NCBI RefSeq assembly: GCF_016406325.1
Contig: NZ_CP066370.1
Coordinates: forward strand, 2,914,001-2,978,000
Direction of reading: 5' to 3'
Source of the DNA: Shewanella putrefaciens
GTDB taxonomy: Bacteria > Pseudomonadota > Gammaproteobacteria > Enterobacterales > Shewanellaceae
Length of the DNA stretch: 64,000 nt
The notes below the pieces were generated by a model, which had not been told where the DNA came from, searched no databases, and worked only from the letters and a program-made list of their open reading frames with translations. Shown here one piece after another: positions 47,735-58,506 of the stretch. Both the position numbers and the translations under genes were made by a program. Numbering within the stretch: position 1 is the stretch's first letter; every line of letters begins with the position of its first letter.

Positions 47735-49738
47735 ATGAACTATAAAAACTGGCCTATCGCGAAACAAATTGGCGCCCTCGCTTTTTTCCTCACGCTTATC
47801 ATTTTTAGCATACTAAGCACATTAGCCTACAAAGCCGCATCAAATGTACTGGAAGATAAAGGCATAAGCGCAATGAAGGCCGAAATGCACGCGGTATCAG
47901 ATATGTTAGAGTTGCAATATGACAGCATCTTGCAACTTGCTAGGCGTAATGCCGACGTCTTTAAAGAAATGTACCCCGGACAATTTACTAAACCAGATAA
48001 GCGCATCAATATCTTAGGGATCAGTACCCCTGCGCTATTACACGAAAAAGAGCAAGTAAACGCTTCGATGAGTAAAGTTGACCGATTCGCAAAAATTACG
48101 GGCGGCAATGCAACAGTCTTTGTCCGTGATGGCGATGATTTTGTTCGTATTGCAACTTCCCTTAAAAAAGCCGATGGCGCCCGTGCAGTAGGGACTTCTT
48201 TAGATAGAACTCATCCTGGTTACCTACCGCTTATCAGCGGTAAAGAATACGAAGGTTATGCCAAACTCTTTGGCAAAGACTACATGACAATCTACCGACC
48301 AATAATCGATCCCAAAGGACAAGTCATTGGTATTTTATATATAGGTTTTGATATAACCAGCTCCCTACTGCAATTACAGAAAGCGGTCAAAAACTTAACT
48401 TTGGAGGAAAGTGGTCACTTTTTATTAATGCGCAAAACTGATACCACTCTGGTTTCACATCCTAAATATAATGAGGGTGAAAAAGTAAATGAAGCAATTC
48501 TTGATGGTCTTTCTCTGGAGCAAGCACTGCAAGACAAATCAGAATGGAATTACTCAAATACACGTAACGAACGTATGTTTGCCTATAGTCAAACAGTGGC
48601 GGGCTGGAATTGGGTACTTCTTGGCCAAGTAAAAGCAAACGAACTGAATGAGGAAAGCATCGATTTATTAATTATCAATGCCATTGTCGCCATCACAGGG
48701 ATTGCACTGATCACGGCATTGTTGTCACTGGTCCTCATTCGGACACTCAAACCATTACATGCTTTACAAGATCATATGGAAACCTTAGGCCGCGGCGATT
48801 TCAGTCAAAACTTAAGGCCATCAGAGCCTCGAAGCCAAAACGAAGTGGACAAGATCACCACCAGCGTATCGGTCATGTCTTCCGAATTAAAACAACTCAT
48901 TATTGCCCTGCAAGATTCTGTCGAAAGTCTAGAACAACAGGCATCAAAAGCGCAAAGCATCGCTAAGCAAAATGGTGAAGAAGCCCAAGCATTGATGCTA
49001 CAAACAGATCAAATTGCTACGGCAATTGAAGAAATGTCAACCTCAATCCGTGATGTTGCCAATCATGCCCAAGACGGTGCAGAGCAGAGTTTGCAAGTCG
49101 ATTCAGCAGCTAAAGAAGGCTACAACCAACAGACAAAGGTTGTACAAGACTTGCTCAAACTAAGCCAACAACTCAGTAATAGTCACCAATCTATTGAAAA
49201 GGTTAGCCAAGAAAGCGAGGCTATCAGTAAGGTGACAGAGGTCATTAACAGTATTGCTGAACAAACAAATCTGCTGGCCCTTAATGCTGCTATTGAGGCT
49301 GCCCGAGCGGGTGAACAAGGCCGTGGTTTTGCTGTGGTTGCTGATGAAGTTCGTACATTAGCCCAGCGCACGCAATCTTCAATTCTGGAGATAAGCCAAA
49401 CCATCGAAAAACTGCAAACCCAAGTGAAAAATGCAACTGAACAAATGGCACAAAGTCATCAACTTGGTACAACTTCGGCAACACAAGGGGAAATCACTGG
49501 CGAACAGCTTAAAGAAATCACCCGCAGAATTGGTGAGCTTGCCATTAGTTCACGTAATATTGCCTCCGCGACAGAGCAACAAAGCAGCGTTGCCCAAGAG
49601 ATTACTCATAATCTGCATCAAATCAGCGAGCTTGCTAATGAAGGAGAACACCGTGCTACTGAGACAGTGCATTCTGCCGATGAATTATCTTCCCTCGCTG
49701 CGGCATTAAAACGTCAAATAAGCCAATTTAAAGCCTAA
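47735..49738 (+). CDS. Methyl-accepting chemotaxis protein with a Cache-type sensor
   Basis: 667 residues. TM1 is at about 11-31, a large periplasmic double-Cache-like domain at about 40-300 ([38 protein letters not shown]), TM2 at about 312-334, then HAMP and the cytoplasmic signalling domain with the conserved hairpin tip [34 protein letters not shown]. The Cache domain probably binds a small organic acid or amine. It is monocistronic with its own terminator. No clear sigma-28 site is seen upstream. Confidence 0.94.
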   Translation: MNYKNWPIAKQIGALAFFLTLIIFSILSTLAYKAASNVLEDKGISAMKAEMHAVSDMLELQYDSILQLARRNADVFKEMYPGQFTKPDKRINILGISTPALLHEKEQVNASMSKVDRFAKITGGNATVFVRDGDDFVRIATSLKKADGARAVGTSLDRTHPGYLPLISGKEYEGYAKLFGKDYMTIYRPIIDPKGQVIGILYIGFDITSSLLQLQKAVKNLTLEESGHFLLMRKTDTTLVSHPKYNEGEKVNEAILDGLSLEQALQDKSEWNYSNTRNERMFAYSQTVAGWNWVLLGQVKANELNEESIDLLIINAIVAITGIALITALLSLVLIRTLKPLHALQDHMETLGRGDFSQNLRPSEPRSQNEVDKITTSVSVMSSELKQLIIALQDSVESLEQQASKAQSIAKQNGEEAQALMLQTDQIATAIEEMSTSIRDVANHAQDGAEQSLQVDSAAKEGYNQQTKVVQDLLKLSQQLSNSHQSIEKVSQESEAISKVTEVINSIAEQTNLLALNAAIEAARAGEQGRGFAVVADEVRTLAQRTQSSILEISQTIEKLQTQVKNATEQMAQSHQLGTTSATQGEITGEQLKEITRRIGELAISSRNIASATEQQSSVAQEITHNLHQISELANEGEHRATETVHSADELSSLAAALKRQISQFKA

Positions 49739-49764
49739 TTTGACTAATGAATGAGTTGTTTATC

Positions 49765-49793
49765 AAATGCCATCCACATTGGGTGGCATTTTT
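49765..49793 (+). terminator. Terminator after the chemoreceptor gene
   Basis: AAATGCCATCC pairs with GGGTGGCATTT (one G/T pair) around ACATT, followed by TTTTT. Confidence 0.85.
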
Positions 49794-49898
49794 ATTGCGT
49801 TGACTTAACCAATACACTCAATCACTGCAACCACGCCTCTTAAGCGTTCACTTAAACCTTTTGATCTGACTACCGTGACTCCATTGGCCGTGAATATT

Positions 49899-50163
49899 AT
49901 ACCAATCGTATTAAATATCTGTTCATTCAGCGGGAGTTCAACGCGCTTTAGACAAGGCGAAGGCTTGAAGGCATAGTGGTGCTCTGTCAAAAGCCTTCAA
50001 CGCAGTATAAAGCGCGTTGAAACCCGCCCTTCGGGAGCCACACAGGCACCCCACTCCGGTGTTGCATTGACTTAAAAGGGAATGACCATTTCAGCGTCAA
50101 TGCGCCTTGGATTGAGATGCCTGTGAGGCTCTGAACTGATTAGATATTTAATGTGATTGGTAT
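49899..50163. mobile_element. MITE-like element with imperfect terminal inverted repeats
   Basis: About 265 bp. The ends read ATACCAATC (49899-49907) and GATTGGTAT (50155-50163), and the inverted similarity continues inward for about 30 bp through ATTAAATATCT/AGATATTTAAT to CAG/CTG. Inside is a second inverted repeat, TTCAACGCGCTTTA (49937-49950) with TAAAGCGCGTTGAA (50008-50021). There is no coding capacity. This architecture is that of a non-autonomous mobile element or repeat family; the parent transposase is not in the window. Confidence 0.75.
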
Positions 50164-50202
50164 TAGCCCCAAGCGAGGATATGTACCTTAATAAAACCCA
50201 AT

Positions 50203-50230
50203 AAAAAACCTCGCGCTTGCGAGGTTTTTT
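50203..50230. terminator. Terminator after cydX
   Basis: A6-CCTCGC-GCTT-GCGAGG-T6, a perfect 12-bp stem, 16 bp past the cydX stop on the minus strand. Confidence 0.95.
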
Positions 50231-50245
50231 AGATTGAATTAGACG

Positions 50246-50362
50246 TTACTCGGCATCTTCTGCCGATCTGTCCATGTTCTCTGTATTCTCAAGCCACAGG
50301 GCATTGATAATCCCGAAAGAACAGGCCAACAAAACCCCTAATATCCACGTAAAATACCACAT
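50246..50362 (-). CDS. cydX: CydX, small subunit of cytochrome bd oxidase
   Basis: 38 residues, starting MWYFTWILGVLLACSFGIIN, with one membrane helix and an acidic tail ending EDAE. This is the CydX/YbgT family pattern, needed for stability and heme retention of the bd oxidase. It lies 29 bp after cydB, the conserved order, and is followed by a strong terminator. It is short enough to be missed by usual gene-length cut-offs. Confidence 0.95.
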   Translation of the reverse strand: MWYFTWILGVLLACSFGIINALWLENTENMDRSAEDAE

Positions 50363-50391
50363 AGCAGATGCTCCTTAATTCTTCGTAAACA

Positions 50392-51531
50392 TTAATAGAG
50401 TGAGGCTTTGTTATCTTCAATATGTTTACGGCCAATACGGCCAAACATTTTGAAGTAAGTCCAGACAGTGTAACTTAATACGATAGGCACAAAAATCGCG
50501 GCTGCACCTGTCATTACACCTAAGGTCTTCTCACTGGCCGTAGCATCCCACATAGTCAAACTCACATTAGGATCTAATGATGATGGCATGACAAATGGGA
50601 ACATAGCCGCACCACAAGTCAAAATCACCATAGCCACAGTCAGTGAACTGAATAGGAATGCAAAACCAGAACGGTTAAAGCGGCTAACCAAAATCACCAA
50701 CAGGGGTAATACCACACCTAAGATAGGGAACAGCATAGTGATGGGGTATTTGTCATAGTTTGCTAACCATGCTCCAGCCTCAACCGCTACTGTTTTCATC
50801 GTTGGATTCGATACCGCATTGTGATCAAGTGCCGAGGTCACAACATAACCGTCAATACCATTGGCTAACCACACACCAGCAGCAGCAAACAACACTGCCA
50901 CTAATAACGCAAAGAATTGAGTTGCTTTCGCCGCTCGAACACGCAGTTCACCATCGGTCTTCATTTGTAACCATGAAGCGCCTTGCATCATAAACATGCT
51001 CACGCTTACAAGACCTGCCAGTAAACCAAATGGGTTTAGTAAGCCAAATAAACCGCCGTGGTATTTTGCACGCAGGAACTCATCAAAGTTAAATGGAACA
51101 CCTTGCAATAAGTTACCAAAGGCAACACCAATGATCAGTGGAGGAATAAAACCACCCGCAAATAGAGCCCAATCCCATGACTTACGCCATTTTGGATCCT
51201 CGATTTTTGAACGATAGTCAAATCCCACAGGACGCATGTATAGGGCAAACAGCACTAACATCATAGCCACATAGAAGCCAGAGAAAGACACTGCATACAC
51301 TGTTGGCCAAGCGGCAAATAACGCACCACCAGCGGTGATTAGCCATACTTGGTTACCATCCCAATGGGGGGCAATCGTATTGACCATAATACGGCGCTCG
51401 GTATCGTCTTTACCTATAATTGGTAGTAACGCACCGACACCCATATCAAAACCGTCAGTAACCGCAAATCCGATGAACAGTACGCCGATCAGAGCCCACC
51501 AGATTACTCTTAATATTTCATAATCAAACAT
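50392..51531 (-). CDS. cydB: CydB, cytochrome bd ubiquinol oxidase subunit II
   Basis: 379 residues, membrane protein. The N-terminus (VIWWALIGVLFIGFAVTDGFDMGVGALLP) and APHWDGNQVWLITAGGALFAAWP are conserved CydB segments. Together with CydA it reduces O2 to water with quinol as donor. It starts 15 bp after cydA. Confidence 0.97.
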   Translation of the reverse strand: MFDYEILRVIWWALIGVLFIGFAVTDGFDMGVGALLPIIGKDDTERRIMVNTIAPHWDGNQVWLITAGGALFAAWPTVYAVSFSGFYVAMMLVLFALYMRPVGFDYRSKIEDPKWRKSWDWALFAGGFIPPLIIGVAFGNLLQGVPFNFDEFLRAKYHGGLFGLLNPFGLLAGLVSVSMFMMQGASWLQMKTDGELRVRAAKATQFFALLVAVLFAAAGVWLANGIDGYVVTSALDHNAVSNPTMKTVAVEAGAWLANYDKYPITMLFPILGVVLPLLVILVSRFNRSGFAFLFSSLTVAMVILTCGAAMFPFVMPSSLDPNVSLTMWDATASEKTLGVMTGAAAIFVPIVLSYTVWTYFKMFGRIGRKHIEDNKASLY

Positions 51532-51546
51532 AATGAAATCCTCTGC

Positions 51547-53103
51547 TTAGGCTTCTAGTTTCTCGAAATGATAACGACCAGTTTTTAAACTGCTCGGACC
51601 AAGGCGGGCAAACTTAAACATCAGGAACATCTCAATCACTAACAAGATTGTGTAGAAAAGTGTGATAGAGAGGATACTGAACCATAAATCACCCGTCGTT
51701 AAACTCGACGCAGACATAAAGGTTGGCAAGACTTCAGAAATTGTCCAAGGTTGACGACCGTATTCAGCCACAAACCAACCGCATTCAATGGCGATCCAAG
51801 GTAATGGTAAGCTATAAAGCGCAGCCTTAAGCACCCATTTTTTCTCTTCAATTTGATGACGAGTGCTTTGCCAGAATGCCGCTGCAAACACAAACAGCAT
51901 GACAAAACCTAATCCCACCATGATACGGAAACTCCAGAACATAGGCGCAACACTTGGGATAGAATCCTTAGCAGCCGCTTTAATTTGTTCTTCAGTCGCA
52001 TCGACAATGTTATCGGTATAGCGTTTGAGTAAGAAACCGTATCCTAAGTCCACTTTAGCCGTTTCAAAAGCAGCACGTAGTTCAGGGGTTTCTTCACCTG
52101 CACGCAATTTCACCAACATCTCATAGGCTTTCATACCGTTACGAATGCGCACTTCGTGCTCAGCAATCAAGTCATGAATACCTGTTACTTCCTCATCCAA
52201 TGAACGAGTCGCAACAATGCCCATTGCATAAGGGATCTTGACTGCAAAATCAGTTTCCATCGTTTCTTGATTAGGGAAACCTATAGCAGTAAAGGCTGCT
52301 GGTGCAGGCTCTGTGTGCCATTCAGCTTCAATCGCAGCTAACTTAACGCGCTGAGCTTCACCCACTTTATAGCCTGATTCATCACCTAAAACGATAACAG
52401 ACAGGATCGATGCCATACCAAAACTTGCCGCAATCGCAAACGAACGGCGGGCAAAAGGTAAGTCACGTTTTTTAAGAATGTAGTAAGCACTGATCGCTAA
52501 CACAAACATAGCACCCGTCACATAACCAGAAGCCACAGTGTGAACAAATTTCACCTGTGCAACGGGGTTAAAGACCACTTCAGCAAAACTGGTCATTTCC
52601 ATACGCATGGTTTCGTAATTGAATACGCTGCCCACTGGATTTTGCATCCAACCATTAGCAACCAAAATCCATAGCGCTGATAAGTTAGAACCAAAGGCAA
52701 CTAACCAAGTCACAGCTAAATGTTGGCGCTTAGTGAAACGATCCCAACCGAAGAAGAACATACCTACGAAGGTAGATTCAAGGAAGAAGGCCATTAAACC
52801 TTCAATGGCAAGTGGTGCACCAAAGATGTCACCAACATAATGCGAATAATAAGACCAGTTAGTACCAAACTGGAACTCCATCGCCAAGCCCGTTGAAACA
52901 CCCAAGGCAAAGTTAATACCAAATAACTTACCCCAGAACTTAGTCATATCTTTATAAATTTGTTTATCAGTCATCACATAGAGTGATTCCATGATAGCCA
53001 GCAAAAATGCTAACCCTAAAGTTAAAGGAACAAATAGGAAGTGATACATGGCTGTCAGCGCAAACTGCAACCGCGATAGCTCAACAACCTCTTCAACAAT
53101 CAT
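51547..53103 (-). CDS. cydA: CydA, cytochrome bd ubiquinol oxidase subunit I
   Basis: 518 residues from the ATG at 53103 (TAAGGAGT upstream; a further open extension of nine codons is not conserved in type). It has heme b595 ligand H21 in [12 protein letters not shown], the quinol-binding Q-loop region (about 230-320) and [13 protein letters not shown]. It carries hemes b558, b595 and d and supports microaerobic growth. A candidate promoter -10 (TATACT on the minus strand, 53212-53217) and a poor CRP-like half site (53270-53285) lie upstream. Confidence 0.97.
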   Translation of the reverse strand: MIVEEVVELSRLQFALTAMYHFLFVPLTLGLAFLLAIMESLYVMTDKQIYKDMTKFWGKLFGINFALGVSTGLAMEFQFGTNWSYYSHYVGDIFGAPLAIEGLMAFFLESTFVGMFFFGWDRFTKRQHLAVTWLVAFGSNLSALWILVANGWMQNPVGSVFNYETMRMEMTSFAEVVFNPVAQVKFVHTVASGYVTGAMFVLAISAYYILKKRDLPFARRSFAIAASFGMASILSVIVLGDESGYKVGEAQRVKLAAIEAEWHTEPAPAAFTAIGFPNQETMETDFAVKIPYAMGIVATRSLDEEVTGIHDLIAEHEVRIRNGMKAYEMLVKLRAGEETPELRAAFETAKVDLGYGFLLKRYTDNIVDATEEQIKAAAKDSIPSVAPMFWSFRIMVGLGFVMLFVFAAAFWQSTRHQIEEKKWVLKAALYSLPLPWIAIECGWFVAEYGRQPWTISEVLPTFMSASSLTTGDLWFSILSITLFYTILLVIEMFLMFKFARLGPSSLKTGRYHFEKLEA

Positions 53104-53428
53104 CGGTAACTCCTTACGTGGTGCGTCCAATTGCTACAACGAAATCCGAATTGTTTATAGCAAGTGCCTTTGTAGGATAGTGAGTTTCATTTTGTGTTTA
53201 TATCTGGCGACAGTATAAACCGTTAAAATTAATCTTTTGCATTACATCGAAGCAGCAAGGGCTAAAAGTATCAATTTCCATCACATATTGGGACAAGCGT
53301 CACACTATCACATAGCATTGAGACTAATGCCTCACAACCTAACCAATCAAATGATCCCATCGATATAAATATCAGATAGTTAGGATATTTACTCGTTTTC
53401 ATTTGTGAGTATTTTATACCACCTGCTT

Positions 53429-53442
53429 TTGATTCAAATCAA
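53429..53442. promoter_or_regulatory. FNR/EtrA-type box
   Basis: TTGAT-TCAA-ATCAA, a perfect match to the FNR consensus TTGAT-N4-ATCAA. It lies 326 bp upstream of the cydA ATG and 338 bp before the small-peptide promoter. The distance is large for simple activation of either, so function is not certain. Confidence 0.6.
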
Positions 53443-53779
53443 TCAAACTCAGGGGTTTAGATGGGTTTTGCGGCAAGGCACACACTTCCCCACTCACGGT
53501 AATTGACAAATCAACAAAAAAGGTGTAGATAGCGTAAATTATTAAATGTAAAGTGACATTTTTATCGCTTTCATATGAAAATCAAAACCAAACGCCACAA
53601 ATCAACAATAGGTATACAAAAAACAACAAATATACTATTACTTAACAAATCAAACATATAGATAATCAATAAAAAATAAAATATAAATCATATGCATATG
53701 AAAAGTTAAAAATTAAAATCTGAATCATTAAAAAAATTTAAGATTAATTTTTCTAATGATTATTTGTATTTTTTCTCGT

Positions 53780-53808
53780 TTGATAAGATTTTATTCATTG
53801 CTTAATAT
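53780..53808 (+). promoter_or_regulatory. Sigma-70 promoter of the 25-residue ORF
   Basis: TTGATA (53780-53785), exactly 17 bp, TAATAT (53803-53808). Transcription would start near 53815 and give a transcript of about 270 nt up to the terminator at 54048-54084. Confidence 0.65.
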
Positions 53809-53908
53809 GTGTCCAGTGCTAAGACGGCAGTTTTATCGTTCTGGTGAAGCGTCCCAGAAAAGCCCGATATCGCACATCTTGGTTTAACTTTGTTATGGAG
53901 ACAGCGAT

Positions 53909-53986
53909 ATGACAAACTTATTTGAACGTCTAATTAACATCTACAAGCCTGTTTTTGTTGAACTTTATAAAGCACACGAGCTTTAA
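53909..53986 (+). CDS. Small ORF, 25 residues, in its own transcription unit
   Basis: Product MTNLFERLINIYKPVFVELY, then KAHEL. GGAG stands 9 nt before the ATG. The peptide is amphipathic with no signal or clear membrane segment. Upstream is a sigma-70 promoter and a 5' leader with hairpin TTCTGG/CCAGAA (53839-53859); downstream are hairpin GTTTTG/CAAAAC (54029-54046) and a terminator. No downstream gene shares its strand (purL is opposite), so it is not an obvious leader peptide. It could be a small protein or a dual-function small RNA. Not recognised. Confidence 0.55.
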   Translation: MTNLFERLINIYKPVFVELYKAHEL

Positions 53987-54047
53987 GATTTTACATATTA
54001 CTCGATATAGATCCTGATTTAGTTTGAAGTTTTGTTAGCGCAAAACC

Positions 54048-54084
54048 AGCCTCCTTCTCCTTGAGTTGGAGGCTTTTTCTTTTC
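54048..54084 (+). terminator. Terminator of the 25-residue ORF transcript
   Basis: AGCCTCC (54048-54054) pairs with GGAGGCT (54068-54074), followed by TTTTCTTTT. Confidence 0.85.
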
Positions 54085-54277
54085 CTATACCCTATTTTTT
54101 GTAAGGGAAATCGCTTTAGAAGATTGAGACTAAAGATTTATCGAGTGTGCAACATACTCATTAAGAGGTAATTGGCAATTAAAGCGAGAATTTAGTTACT
54201 TAAGTACAATAGATTATTTGCAATAAAGGCTAATATATTGAAATGGCTAATTTTAATAAAACATGCATTTAGAATAT

Positions 54278-54309
54278 AAAAAAGGAGCGAAAAAATTCGC
54301 TCCTTTTTT
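54278..54309. terminator. Terminator after purL
   Basis: A6-GGAGCGAA-AAAA-TTCGCTCC-T6, a 14-bp perfect stem, 38 bp past the purL stop; effective on both strands. Confidence 0.95.
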
Positions 54310-54346
54310 GATGACCTAAACTTTAAACTTCTTGTATTTGAGGAGG

Positions 54347-57300
54347 TTAACCTAAGGTCACTCGCGCATTACGGAACATTCGCATCCAAGGGCTATCTTC
54401 ACCCCAAGTATCCGGATGCCAAGAGTTCGCTACGGTTCTGAACACACGTTCGGGGTGCGGCATCATCAAGGTTACGCGGCCATCAGTGGTACAAATCCCT
54501 GTCAAGCCATTTGGCGAACCGTTCGGGTTTTGTGGATACTGAGTCGCGATATCACCTTTACCATTAACAAAACGCAGCGCAATCGTTCCTGACGCTTCGG
54601 CAATCGCCAGCGCTTCAGGGCTGGCAAACTCAGCCAAACCTTCACCGTGAGATACGGCGATAGGCATACGAGAACCCGCCATACCTTGGAAGAATAACGA
54701 CGGGCTCTGTTGCACCTCAACTAAACTGAAACGCGCTTCGAAACGCTCTGAGCGGTTACGCACAAAACGTGGCCAGTGCTCGCTACCTGGGATAATTTCT
54801 TTCAGGTTCGACAGCATTTGACAACCGTTACACACGCCAAGGGCGAAACTTGAGTCACGTTCAAAGAAACGTGAAAACTCATCGCGCGCACGCTCGTTAA
54901 ACAGAATCGACTTAGCCCAACCCTCACCTGCGCCTAATACATCACCGTAGGAGAAGCCACCACAGGCCACTAGGCCTTGGAAATCCTCTAGGCTAATACG
55001 GCCAGATAAAATGTCCGACATGTGTACGTCGCGGCTTTCAAAGCCAGCGCGATCAAAGGCTGCTGCCATTTCTACGTGGGAGTTAACGCCCTGCTCACGC
55101 AAAATCGCCATCTTAGGCGCAGCGCCCTTAAGAATATAAGGCGCGGCAACATCTTGGCTTGGATCAAAACTTAAGTTAACGGTTAAGCCTAAATCGGTTT
55201 CGTCTTGCTTAAGTTTGAACTCTTCAAGCGCGCAGGCTGGGTTATCACGCAAAGCTTGCATACGATACGTGGTTTCTGACCACACAGTACGCAGCGCAAC
55301 ACGGGTATCACTGAAGATTTCACGCGCGCCATCTTTAATGGTGATGCGTTGATCGTCGGCGAGGGTTCCGATCACATGGCAAGGTACGCCAGCGATTGCA
55401 AACTGAGCGGCAATTTTCGCAGCGTTGTCACGGCTCACTTGCAGCACAGCGCCGAGCTCTTCATTAAAGAGTCGTTCTAAATCCGTGCCCTGCAAGTCTT
55501 CTACATCTATGTCTAAACCTGTATTACCAGCAAAAGCCATTTCCACTAAGGTAGTGAATAAACCACCGTCGCTACGGTCGTGGTAAGCGATAACCGACTT
55601 TTTAGCCACTAGATTTTGCATGGTTTCGAAGAAACCACGCAGCAGTGCAGCATCGTCAAGATCCGGCGCAATATCACCCAGCTCACCAAACACTTGGGCT
55701 AAACAAGAACCGCCTAAACGATTTTTGCCCGCACCTAAATCTACTAACAGTAAAGACGTTTCGCCTTTATCTGTGCGTAGCTCTGGCGTCACTGTATTGC
55801 GAATATCTTGCACCACGCCAAAAGCAGTGATCACCAATGACATAGGCGACGTCACGGTTTTATCCGCGCCATCTTGCTGCCATGCGGTCTTCATCGACAT
55901 AGAGTCTTTACCGACCGGAATGGTCAGGCAGAGCTCTGGACACAGTTCTTCACCTACGGCTTTCACCGCTTCATAAAGACCCGCATCTTCACCAGGGTGA
56001 CCCGCGGCAGACATCCAGTTGGCAGAAAGCTTGATACGCTTAAATGAACCGATATCGGCACCAGCGATATTCATGATGGATTCAGCCACCGCCATACGGG
56101 CAGAGGCACCAAAATCAAGCAGTGCCAGCGGTGTACGTTCACCCAGTGACATAGCCTCACCAGCGTAGGTATCAAAGCTTGCCGCAGTCACCGCGCAATC
56201 GGCCACAGGCACTTGCCATGGGCCCACCATTTGGTCACGGTTCACTAAACCTGTAACTGTGCGATCGCCAATAGTGATAAGGAAGGTTTTATCTGCGACA
56301 GTCGGCAAGCTCAGTACGCGTTTAACCGCTTCTTTAACATCAATCTTGTCTTGCGCTAACGCGGGCGATACCGCTTTGGCCGATACCACATCACGGCTCA
56401 TCTTAGGCGCTTTGCCTAATAAGACTTCGAGTGGTAAATCGATAGGATTATTGTCGAAATGGCTGTCGCTAAGCGTCAGGTGTTTTTCCGCCGTCGCTTC
56501 ACCCACCACAGCAAAAGGCGCGCGCTCACGCTCACAGATGGCAGTAAATAGCGCCAGATTTTCGGGGGCAACTGACAGCACATAACGTTCTTGTGATTCG
56601 TTACACCAGATTTCCAGCGGACTCATGCCAGGCTCATCCGAAGGCACATTACGCAGATTAAACAAACCGCCGCGCTCGCCGTCATTCACGAGTTCTGGGA
56701 AAGCGTTCGACAAACCGCCCGCGCCCACATCGTGGATAAATTGGATAGGGTTTTTATCGCCAAGCTGCCAACAGCGGTCAATCACTTCCTGACAACGACG
56801 TTCCATCTCTGGGTTTTCACGTTGCACAGAAGCAAAATCCAAGTCTTCGCTCGATTGCCCCGATGCCATAGAGGAAGCCGCGCCGCCGCCCAGACCTATG
56901 TTCATCGCAGGGCCACCGAGCACAATCAGCTTAGCGCCAACGGTAATTTCGCCCTTTTGCACGTGTTCTTCACGAATGTTACCTAAACCACCGGCTAACA
57001 TAATCGGCTTGTGGTAACCACGGACTTCAACACCGTTGTGGCTGCTGACTTCCTGTTCATAGGTACGGAAATAACCGACCAGTGCCGGACGACCAAACTC
57101 GTTATTAAATGCAGCACCACCTAAGGGGCCTTCGGTCATAATATCCAGTGCACTCACGATACGTTCAGGCTTACCGTAATTGCCTTCCCATGGCTGAACA
57201 AAACCTGGGATTTTTAAATTGGATACGCTAAAACCTGTTAAACCCGCTTTAGGTTTAGAGCCACGCCCCGTAGCACCCTCATCACGGATCTCACCACCCG

Positions 57301-58228
57301 AACCGGTTGCAGCGCCAGGATAGGGGCTGATGGCGGTTGGATGGTTGTGGGTTTCCACTTTCATCAGGATGTGCATAGGTTCAGTGTGGTAGTTGTATAC
57401 CCCATCAGGATCGGGGAAGAAACGACCCGCAACCGAACCTTCCATCACTGCAGCGTTATCTTTGTAGGCAGATAACACATGATCAGGCGTGGTTTCAAAA
57501 GTATTCTTGATCATCTTGAACAATGACTTAGGCTGAACTTCACCGTCAATGGTCCAATCTGCGTTAAAAATCTTATGACGACAATGCTCAGAGTTTGCCT
57601 GAGCAAACATCATCAATTCAATATCGTTCGGATTACGGCCTAAACGGACAAAGTTCTCGACTAAATAGTCGATTTCATCTTCGGCTAAGGCAAGCCCCAA
57701 TTCAGTGTTAGCCACTTCAAGTGCGCGGCGACCTTCCCCAAGAATATTGACACTCTTAAACGGCGCAGGCTCAGTGCGTTTGAACAGCACATCGGCTTTA
57801 GCAAAATCATCGAGGATAATTTCAACCATACGATCGTGCAGCAACGCATTTAAGGTTTGTTGTTGAGCCGCTGTCAGTGCATCTGACTCGACATAATACG
57901 CAACGCCTCGCTCCAAACGCTTCACCTTACCAAGACCACAATTGTGGGCGATATCAGTGGCTTTAGATGACCATGGGGAAATTGTGCCGGGGCGAGGAGT
58001 AACAAACAGGAGTGAACCTTGGGGGATATGAGCTTCTATCGCAGGTCCATAGGTGAGAATTTTTTCAAGTTGCTGGCGTTCATTTGTGTCGAGCAACTCG
58101 CTCAAATCCGCTAAATGCACATACTCAGCATAGATTTGGCGTACCGGAAGCGCCGCGTTTACGCAGGCCTCCATTAGCTTTTGCACTCTAAACATCGAGA
58201 GTGCGGGGGCTCCGCGGATGATCTCCAT
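54347..58228 (-). CDS. purL: PurL, phosphoribosylformylglycinamidine synthase
   Basis: 1293 residues from the ATG at 58228; the frame also opens at a GTG one codon earlier. This is the large single-chain PurL: an N-terminal PurS-like domain (1-140), a linker, two AIRS-type halves with ATP sites ([38 protein letters not shown]), and a C-terminal class I glutamine amidotransferase with nucleophile C1133 ([10 protein letters not shown]) and His/Glu in PHPERVFR. It makes FGAM from FGAR, glutamine and ATP in purine synthesis. It is divergent from mltF. No convincing PurR box was found. Confidence 0.98.
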   Translation of the reverse strand: MEIIRGAPALSMFRVQKLMEACVNAALPVRQIYAEYVHLADLSELLDTNERQQLEKILTYGPAIEAHIPQGSLLFVTPRPGTISPWSSKATDIAHNCGLGKVKRLERGVAYYVESDALTAAQQQTLNALLHDRMVEIILDDFAKADVLFKRTEPAPFKSVNILGEGRRALEVANTELGLALAEDEIDYLVENFVRLGRNPNDIELMMFAQANSEHCRHKIFNADWTIDGEVQPKSLFKMIKNTFETTPDHVLSAYKDNAAVMEGSVAGRFFPDPDGVYNYHTEPMHILMKVETHNHPTAISPYPGAATGSGGEIRDEGATGRGSKPKAGLTGFSVSNLKIPGFVQPWEGNYGKPERIVSALDIMTEGPLGGAAFNNEFGRPALVGYFRTYEQEVSSHNGVEVRGYHKPIMLAGGLGNIREEHVQKGEITVGAKLIVLGGPAMNIGLGGGAASSMASGQSSEDLDFASVQRENPEMERRCQEVIDRCWQLGDKNPIQFIHDVGAGGLSNAFPELVNDGERGGLFNLRNVPSDEPGMSPLEIWCNESQERYVLSVAPENLALFTAICERERAPFAVVGEATAEKHLTLSDSHFDNNPIDLPLEVLLGKAPKMSRDVVSAKAVSPALAQDKIDVKEAVKRVLSLPTVADKTFLITIGDRTVTGLVNRDQMVGPWQVPVADCAVTAASFDTYAGEAMSLGERTPLALLDFGASARMAVAESIMNIAGADIGSFKRIKLSANWMSAAGHPGEDAGLYEAVKAVGEELCPELCLTIPVGKDSMSMKTAWQQDGADKTVTSPMSLVITAFGVVQDIRNTVTPELRTDKGETSLLLVDLGAGKNRLGGSCLAQVFGELGDIAPDLDDAALLRGFFETMQNLVAKKSVIAYHDRSDGGLFTTLVEMAFAGNTGLDIDVEDLQGTDLERLFNEELGAVLQVSRDNAAKIAAQFAIAGVPCHVIGTLADDQRITIKDGAREIFSDTRVALRTVWSETTYRMQALRDNPACALEEFKLKQDETDLGLTVNLSFDPSQDVAAPYILKGAAPKMAILREQGVNSHVEMAAAFDRAGFESRDVHMSDILSGRISLEDFQGLVACGGFSYGDVLGAGEGWAKSILFNERARDEFSRFFERDSSFALGVCNGCQMLSNLKEIIPGSEHWPRFVRNRSERFEARFSLVEVQQSPSLFFQGMAGSRMPIAVSHGEGLAEFASPEALAIAEASGTIALRFVNGKGDIATQYPQNPNGSPNGLTGICTTDGRVTLMMPHPERVFRTVANSWHPDTWGEDSPWMRMFRNARVTLG

Positions 58229-58506
58229 CACGTCTATTCACCTTATTATTTATTATTGCAGGGGTCAGATGTGGCGCTATTATAGGGAAATGTCTATCAC
58301 AAATCACCTGTGACCTTACGCAAAACAGTGTTTCCTGTGAGATAAAAAGCGTGGTGTTATCAGACTCCTCCTTCTCCCCTGTACAAATTTTTTTCGTTAT
58401 CCCACACAAACGGATATAATCACAGCACTGTCAGCCATTTTATCTCTGATACCTCACTGACCATCTATTTTTCATCGTATTGATTTTATTTAACAAAGCG
58501 CATTTA

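Larger units (their letters stand above)
53104..53908. other. cydA upstream region and promoter of the small peptide gene
   Basis: 805 bp without a large gene. For cydA on the minus strand it holds a likely -10 (53212-53217), a CRP-like half-palindrome TGTGA-N6-TTGAT (53270-53285) and an FNR/EtrA-type box (53429-53442). The 53540-53780 part is strongly AT-rich. At the right end is a near-consensus plus-strand sigma-70 promoter (53780-53808) for the 25-residue ORF. Confidence 0.55.
53987..54346. other. Intergenic between the small ORF and purL
   Basis: It contains the GTTTTG/CAAAAC hairpin (54029-54046), the small-ORF terminator and the purL terminator. Otherwise it is AT-rich, with no gene visible. 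Confidence 0.6.

Noticed and set aside
49805-49990. 61-codon ORF on the minus strand
   Set aside because: It overlaps the left end of the MITE-like repeat and has no ribosome site or family character.
58300-58345. PurR box upstream of purL (ACGCAAA...)
   Set aside because: Only a half-site is present; the other half of the palindrome is missing.
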